Assembly (NCBI GenBank): GCA_007129655.1
Contig: SKVC01000046.1
Span: 1-8,741, forward strand
DNA length: 8,741 nucleotides
Origin: Thermoplasmata archaeon
Lineage (GTDB): Archaea > Thermoplasmatota > Thermoplasmata > Halarchaeoplasmatales > Halarchaeoplasmataceae
Direction of reading: 5' to 3'
Below, one piece after another: positions 5,853 to 8,741 of the stretch (its first letter is position 1; each line of letters starts with the position of its first letter). The notes under the pieces are model-generated. The model saw only the letters and a program-made list of their open reading frames with translations, was not told the DNA's origin and made no database searches. The translations under genes were made by a program, and so were the position numbers.

Positions 5853-6857
5853 ATGAATGCAAAGAGCGCAGTGTTTGCCCTTGTTTCAATAAGATCGCAC
5901 CCATTGCGAAGACTTGTTAACAGGCTACCCTACGCACCATCTACAGTGTACAACGCCGTCAGCCAGTTAGAAGAAGAAAACAAAGTGGAAAACAAGAAAG
6001 GCATCATCAATGTCGTAGAAGATTACCCCGCACAAAAGCTTTCCGAAATATATGTCCGGAGTTTGATCCATGGTATTGATCCGGAATTTATAACCAGAGA
6101 ATCTACACAATCGATATGGAAAAGCCTGGAAGACGTTTCTACCGTCCATGATATCATGAAGGAAACCGGATATTCTGCGGTATCGGTAAAGAAGATACTC
6201 ACATATCTAAAAGATAAAGGCTTGGTGGTGTACAGTAAAAAAAAGCCCATCGTCGCCCATCGAGACATGGAGCATCCGTTGAACGAGCTTTTGAAAGATT
6301 ATCTTCGACCGGAAAAAGAAACCCGTACTATGCGGTATCCCGGGAGCATTCCTTTCCGCGAGATAATGGAAACACCTGATGAAGTAGAGAGAATACTGTA
6401 TCAACACATCAACGACAGTTTTACAGTTAAGGATACCGGTTTTCTGGTGAAGGGCAATTCAGATAGAATAACCATTCTCGAAAGTGTGGAAAAGGAACTT
6501 ACAAACGAAGAGATATTTTTGAAGAAACTTTTCACCACCGATGGCGTCGGAGACCTGTGTATACTCATGATAAAACAGAAACAGGTAGATCATGATAAAC
6601 TGTTCGAACTAGCAAAAGATAAAAACGTCGTAAATGTAGTAGGGTGCTATTTCGATGTTCTCAACAGCATAGATGATATTATACCTACACCGATTGTTAA
6701 GAAGTATCTGGAATACGAGCCCAAAAAGAAAAAAACCTTCCTTTCTCAGGAAAAGAGGTACGGTAAACAGGGTTGGGAAGATCCCTTTGAAGAAAGGTGG
6801 AATGTGGACCTATACCTCGATATAGATGTAATAAGTCACGGAGTTAGATCATTATGA
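5853..6857 (+). CDS. Double winged-helix DNA-binding protein, candidate AbiEi-like antitoxin/repressor
   Basis: This 334-residue protein has no exact family I can name. Residues 3-57 form a winged helix: helix FALVSIRSHPLRRLVNRL, recognition helix APSTVYNAVSQLEEENKV, then a short wing KGIINVV. Residues about 86-136 form a second one (STVHDIMKETG, SAVSVKKILTYLKDKGLVVYS, wing KPIVAH). The remaining ~200 residues are a separate mixed alpha/beta domain with hydrophobic strands GDLCILMIK (233-241) and NVVNVVGCYFDVL (258-270), then a lysine-rich linker (290-300). There are no membrane segments. The stop overlaps an ATG (ATGA at 6854-6857) that would begin the nucleotidyltransferase gene. A DNA-binding first gene coupled to a nucleotidyltransferase, with an inverted repeat around its promoter, suggests an autoregulating antitoxin as in AbiE-type systems. 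That role is inference; a plain transcription regulator is the alternative. Confidence 0.82.
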   Translation: MNAKSAVFALVSIRSHPLRRLVNRLPYAPSTVYNAVSQLEEENKVENKKGIINVVEDYPAQKLSEIYVRSLIHGIDPEFITRESTQSIWKSLEDVSTVHDIMKETGYSAVSVKKILTYLKDKGLVVYSKKKPIVAHRDMEHPLNELLKDYLRPEKETRTMRYPGSIPFREIMETPDEVERILYQHINDSFTVKDTGFLVKGNSDRITILESVEKELTNEEIFLKKLFTTDGVGDLCILMIKQKQVDHDKLFELAKDKNVVNVVGCYFDVLNSIDDIIPTPIVKKYLEYEPKKKKTFLSQEKRYGKQGWEDPFEERWNVDLYLDIDVISHGVRSL

Positions 6858-7007
6858 ATATAGAAGAGTTGTCAATACCAGCGAAACATGCCACGCAATC
6901 GGAGTAGATTCCGCTAATTTTTCATTTTTCCAAATAGGTGAAAAACGAAAAATGATATTGAAGATCAGAGTCTTGAGATACTGGAAAAAATCGCATCGAA
7001 TATAATT
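6854..7007 (+). pseudogene. Disrupted 5' region of the nucleotidyltransferase gene
   Basis: ATG 6854 overlaps the regulator stop (ATGA) and has a GGAG motif 10 bases upstream, so it looks like the original start, but its frame stops after 17 codons (TAG 6905-6907). Protein-like text continues in the next frame (IGVDSANFSFFQIGEK at 6898-6945) and then in a third, from 6942 (NDIEDQSLEILEKIASNII), which runs on into the GG motif of the conserved domain. Both changes go the same way, as two single-base deletions would cause. An inverted repeat (6917-6953) with two A5 runs lies at the second change. Decay, sequencing error in homopolymers, or recoding are all possible. Confidence 0.5.
6917..6953. 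repeat. A/T-rich inverted repeat (hairpin) at the nucleotidyltransferase 5' end
   Basis: The 14-base arms at 6917-6930 (ATTTTTCATTTTTC) and 6940-6953 (GAAAAACGAAAAAT) are complementary except for one position, with a 9-base loop. It lies between the regulator stop and the conserved nucleotidyltransferase domain. It could be a transcript hairpin that tunes expression of the second gene, or a trace of an insertion. Confidence 0.6.
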
Positions 7008-7640
7008 GTGATAGGCGGTTGGGCAGTACGGGCTCATCTTGGAGAGGAACATCACAGATATACACTCGATGTAGATGGAGTAACCGATGAAAGAACATTA
7101 CAGAATTTGAGAAAATTGTTTGAATCCTCGGAATTCCAAGAAAAACCTGTGGAATGGGGTGTAAAATTCTTCAAAAAATATCTTCCACGTGTGGAAACCG
7201 ATGATGATTTTAAATCCCAGGTGGAGTTGAGGATAGAACTGTCACATCCCAGGATCAAGGAACGCAATACCCACCATTATTTCGAGTTCAGTTTGACGAA
7301 TTTTGAAGAGAGAGATATTTCATATCACAATATAGGCAAACAAGTGAAGGTACGGGTGCCACCTCTTGAACATATGGCTGCTGTAAAGCTTGGCCTACCC
7401 GTTGATTACAAGCATAATCATGATGCCGCCATGTTGCTGAGAGACAGCGACATTGACAAGGTGATCCAGGTGATAAAATCCAACGATGATTGGCAGGACA
7501 TTGTCCTTAGAAGGATGCCTAAATCGAAGGGAAGAATAAGTCAGCCCGGTCGTATAGAGAACACACTTGCAATAGCATCAGGACTAGATATCCGAAAACA
7601 CGTCGGGTTGCTGGAAAAAATTGAAAACCGTCTCCTGTAA
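7008..7640 (+). CDS. AbiEii/MNT-like nucleotidyltransferase, candidate toxin (start uncertain)
   Basis: The conserved domain is a DNA polymerase beta-type nucleotidyltransferase. Counting from GTG 7008, the nucleotide-binding turn is V-I-G3-G4-W-A, followed by R17-Y-T19-L-D21-V-D23, the paired metal-binding Asp. The third acid is probably E73 or E77 in QVELRIEL. The segment PPLEHMAAVK127LG and then HD139AAMLL match the Lys and Asp motifs of AbiEii/MNT-type toxins. About 210 residues are visible, against about 200-300 for relatives. GTG 7008 is only the first conventional start in this frame. It would cut away half of the first strand and the preceding helix, which are still readable upstream to 6942, and it has no ribosome-binding site, so the true N-terminus is probably longer or broken. 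Such enzymes modify tRNA or other targets with NMPs; the target here is unknown. Confidence 0.8.
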   Translation: MIGGWAVRAHLGEEHHRYTLDVDGVTDERTLQNLRKLFESSEFQEKPVEWGVKFFKKYLPRVETDDDFKSQVELRIELSHPRIKERNTHHYFEFSLTNFEERDISYHNIGKQVKVRVPPLEHMAAVKLGLPVDYKHNHDAAMLLRDSDIDKVIQVIKSNDDWQDIVLRRMPKSKGRISQPGRIENTLAIASGLDIRKHVGLLEKIENRLL

Positions 7641-7835
7641 TTGTTTGTCAGAGATTCATTCCAGTAAGGTGAAAGGAGGAATTTATTCCTGCTACCCATA
7701 TACGAACAGCGTTTGCTACTTCTGATCTGTAGCTGTTGTTCATTCGTAAAAAGTTAAAAAGATGGTTTAACCAAACACCACTTACCATCTACGCACTCTC
7801 ACGAGCCAAATTATATAACAGATTGGTTACTACCC
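7641..7835. other. Intergenic region with several small inverted repeats
   Basis: This 195-base gap between the nucleotidyltransferase and RNase PH genes has no supported ORF. It contains AGGAAT-TT-ATTCCT (7677-7690). A bulged stem pairs AACAGC...TAC (7705-7719) with GTAGCTGTT (7729-7737). AGATGGT and ACCATCT form arms (7760-7766 and 7784-7790), the left one containing GGTT-T-AACC (7764-7772). Any of these could be a terminator or an operator; none is diagnostic. Confidence 0.4.
7811..7818 (+). promoter_or_regulatory. TATA box for the RNase PH gene
   Basis: TTATATAA is a strong archaeal TATA box centred about 22 bases before the ATG at 7836, which predicts a leaderless transcript and supports that start. 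Confidence 0.65.
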
Positions 7836-8582
7836 ATGGAAAAAGGTGTTCATTTGACCAGAGAAGACAGAGACGATAAAGAAGTAAGAAGAACCGAGAT
7901 CATTACCGATTATCTTAAGAATCCATTGGGTTCAGTGCTCATTTCATGCGGAGATACAAAAGTTATCTGTACGGCCATGATAGAAGATAGCGTCCCGCCG
8001 TGGATGGCGTACGACGACGACAACAACGAAGGCTGGTTGACTTCGAGATACGGTATGTTGCCGGGTAGTGGTGACAGCCGGATACAACGTGAAACCAGAG
8101 GCGTCCGAGGAAGGACCAAGGAGATCCAGCGGATCATCGGCCGGAGCCTACGTGCCGCTCTTGACATGGAGAAATTAGGCCCCCGAACCGTCTGGATAGA
8201 CTGCGATGTGATTCAGGCAGACGGCGGAACAAGAACAGCATCGGTGACCGGTGCATGGGTCGCCCTGAAACTTGCATTGAGTAAATTGATCGAAGCCGGG
8301 GATCTAGACGAAGATCCTATCATAAAACAGGTAGCCGCTGTTAGCGTCGGTCTAGTCGACGGTAAAGTGCTTACCGACCTTTGTTACAAGGAAGACAGCT
8401 CCGCCGAAGTAGACATGAACGTTGCCATGGATATCGACGGTAATTATATCGAAGTCCAGGCGACCGGAGAAGCGGGAGTCTTCAGCCGTGAACAGCTCGA
8501 CGAGATGCTAGACGCCGCCTCCGAAGGAATATCTCAACTCCTGGAAGTTCAAAATTCCGCTTTAGAATTCAGTAAAGATTAA
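7836..8582 (+). CDS. rph: RNase PH, bacterial-type 3'-5' phosphorolytic exoribonuclease
   Basis: RNase PH uses phosphate to trim RNA 3' ends, classically tRNA precursors. The 248-residue protein matches bacterial RNase PH nearly motif for motif: GSVLISCGDTKVICTA (32-47), GWLTSRYGMLPG (66-77), R93-TKEIQRIIGRSLR (phosphate-binding Arg), DCDVIQADGGTR133TAS (spacing R93-R133 of 40, as in bacterial enzymes), then D187-SSAEV-D193-MN with the two metal-binding Asp, and EVQATGEAGVFSREQL. Archaeal exosome Rrp41 lacks the GRTxEIQR and AExDMN wording. The N-terminus (REDRDDKEVRRTEI) departs from the usual RPDGR motif. There are no adjacent exosome genes (rrp4, rrp42, SBDS). An exosome Rrp41 assignment cannot be wholly excluded without a tree. 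The gene has its own promoter; the Nre gene starts 27 bases after the stop. Confidence 0.88.
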   Translation: MEKGVHLTREDRDDKEVRRTEIITDYLKNPLGSVLISCGDTKVICTAMIEDSVPPWMAYDDDNNEGWLTSRYGMLPGSGDSRIQRETRGVRGRTKEIQRIIGRSLRAALDMEKLGPRTVWIDCDVIQADGGTRTASVTGAWVALKLALSKLIEAGDLDEDPIIKQVAAVSVGLVDGKVLTDLCYKEDSSAEVDMNVAMDIDGNYIEVQATGEAGVFSREQLDEMLDAASEGISQLLEVQNSALEFSKD

Positions 8583-8597
8583 ATCCCTCGAAATAGC

Positions 8598-8607
8598 TGT
8601 ATATACA
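8598..8607. promoter_or_regulatory. Palindrome immediately upstream of the Nre gene
   Basis: TGTATATACA is a perfect 10-base palindrome ending 2 bases before the ATG at 8610. It is too close to act as a conventional TATA box for that start. It could be an operator near the start site, or chance in AT-rich sequence. Confidence 0.25.
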
Positions 8608-8609
8608 AG

Positions 8610-8741
8610 ATGGGATTGGAACTAGCCAACGACAGCCTTTTTGTGAAAAGGGACTCACTCTGTACCCTATGCAGAGGAACTAAGAATCTATGCCACAGAG
8701 AACGCTGTCCCGTTATGGTAAAGTACTATTCTCGTATGAAA
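8610..8741 (+). CDS. Nre-family DNA repair protein, N-terminal zinc finger (3' end beyond window)
   Basis: The frame from ATG 8610 stays open to the window edge (44 codons). It reads C18-TL-C21-RGTKNL-C28-HRER-C33-PVMVKYYSRMK, the four-cysteine zinc finger with the RCP(V/I)(M/L)VK continuation that opens archaeal NreA/NreB proteins. Nre proteins are archaeal and take part in repair of DNA damage, with a C-terminal PCNA-binding motif in many members; that part is outside the window. The gene follows rph by 27 bases. A weak ATTAAAT element about 29 bases upstream, overlapping the rph stop, could be its own promoter; otherwise it is read from the rph transcript. The assignment rests only on the finger, so the NreA or NreB choice is open. 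Confidence 0.8.
   Translation, partial: MGLELANDSLFVKRDSLCTLCRGTKNLCHRERCPVMVKYYSRMK

Noticed and set aside
6936..6955. Programmed -1 frameshift in the A5 runs of the nucleotidyltransferase 5' region
   Set aside because: No proper slippery heptamer fits both codons in the required frame, and a single shift would not explain the earlier stop at 6905.
1..8741. CRISPR array, insertion sequence or integrase
   Set aside because: No regularly spaced direct repeats, transposase motifs or terminal inverted repeats with target duplication were seen.

Overview
The window is an archaeal chromosomal segment of medium GC content. The archaeal assignment rests on a stand-alone Bud32 kinase of the KEOPS complex, a PAC2-family proteasome chaperone-like protein, a RadA/KaiC-like ATPase, the zinc-finger start of an Nre-type protein, and archaeal promoters (TATA boxes about 22-31 bases before start codons). 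Lead genes look leaderless or nearly so. Internal cistrons begin at 4-base ATGA overlaps with Shine-Dalgarno-like motifs. The phylum cannot be fixed from the sequence alone; a euryarchaeal or Thermoplasmata-like lineage would fit, but this is a guess.

Layout: (1) 1-791, the 3' part of pdxS (vitamin B6 synthesis), convergent with (2) 796-1584, an SDR-family protein that lacks the usual Tyr-Lys catalytic pair. (3) A divergent promoter region (1585-1685) leads into the rightward run 1686-4265: a PAC2 protein ending in a Leu-Tyr-Gly (HbYX-like) tail, an M29 aminopeptidase, and a KaiC-like ATPase coupled to it. (4) Converging on this from the right is the leftward operon bud32-rdgB (5411-4255), which serves tRNA t6A modification and nucleotide-pool cleaning. 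(5) 5412-7835 is an accessory-looking, AT-richer island. It holds a long non-coding stretch with inverted repeats, a double winged-helix DNA-binding protein, and an AbiEii/MNT-like nucleotidyltransferase whose 5' end is scrambled. (6) 7836-8582 encodes an RNase PH that resembles the bacterial enzyme more than the archaeal exosome subunit Rrp41. It is followed by the first 44 codons of an Nre DNA-repair-type protein that runs off the end.

The most interesting part is the regulator-nucleotidyltransferase pair at 5794-7640. It has the architecture of an AbiE-like toxin-antitoxin or defence module: DNA-binding first gene, nucleotidyltransferase second gene, an ATGA junction, and a 9-bp inverted repeat bracketing the promoter. 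The nucleotidyltransferase start appears broken by frame changes next to an A/T-rich hairpin. The module may therefore be decaying, mis-sequenced, or translated in an unusual way. The rest is mostly housekeeping, with notable details: the HbYX tail, the QQ in place of the catalytic EE in the KaiC-like ATPase, and the bacterial-type RNase PH.
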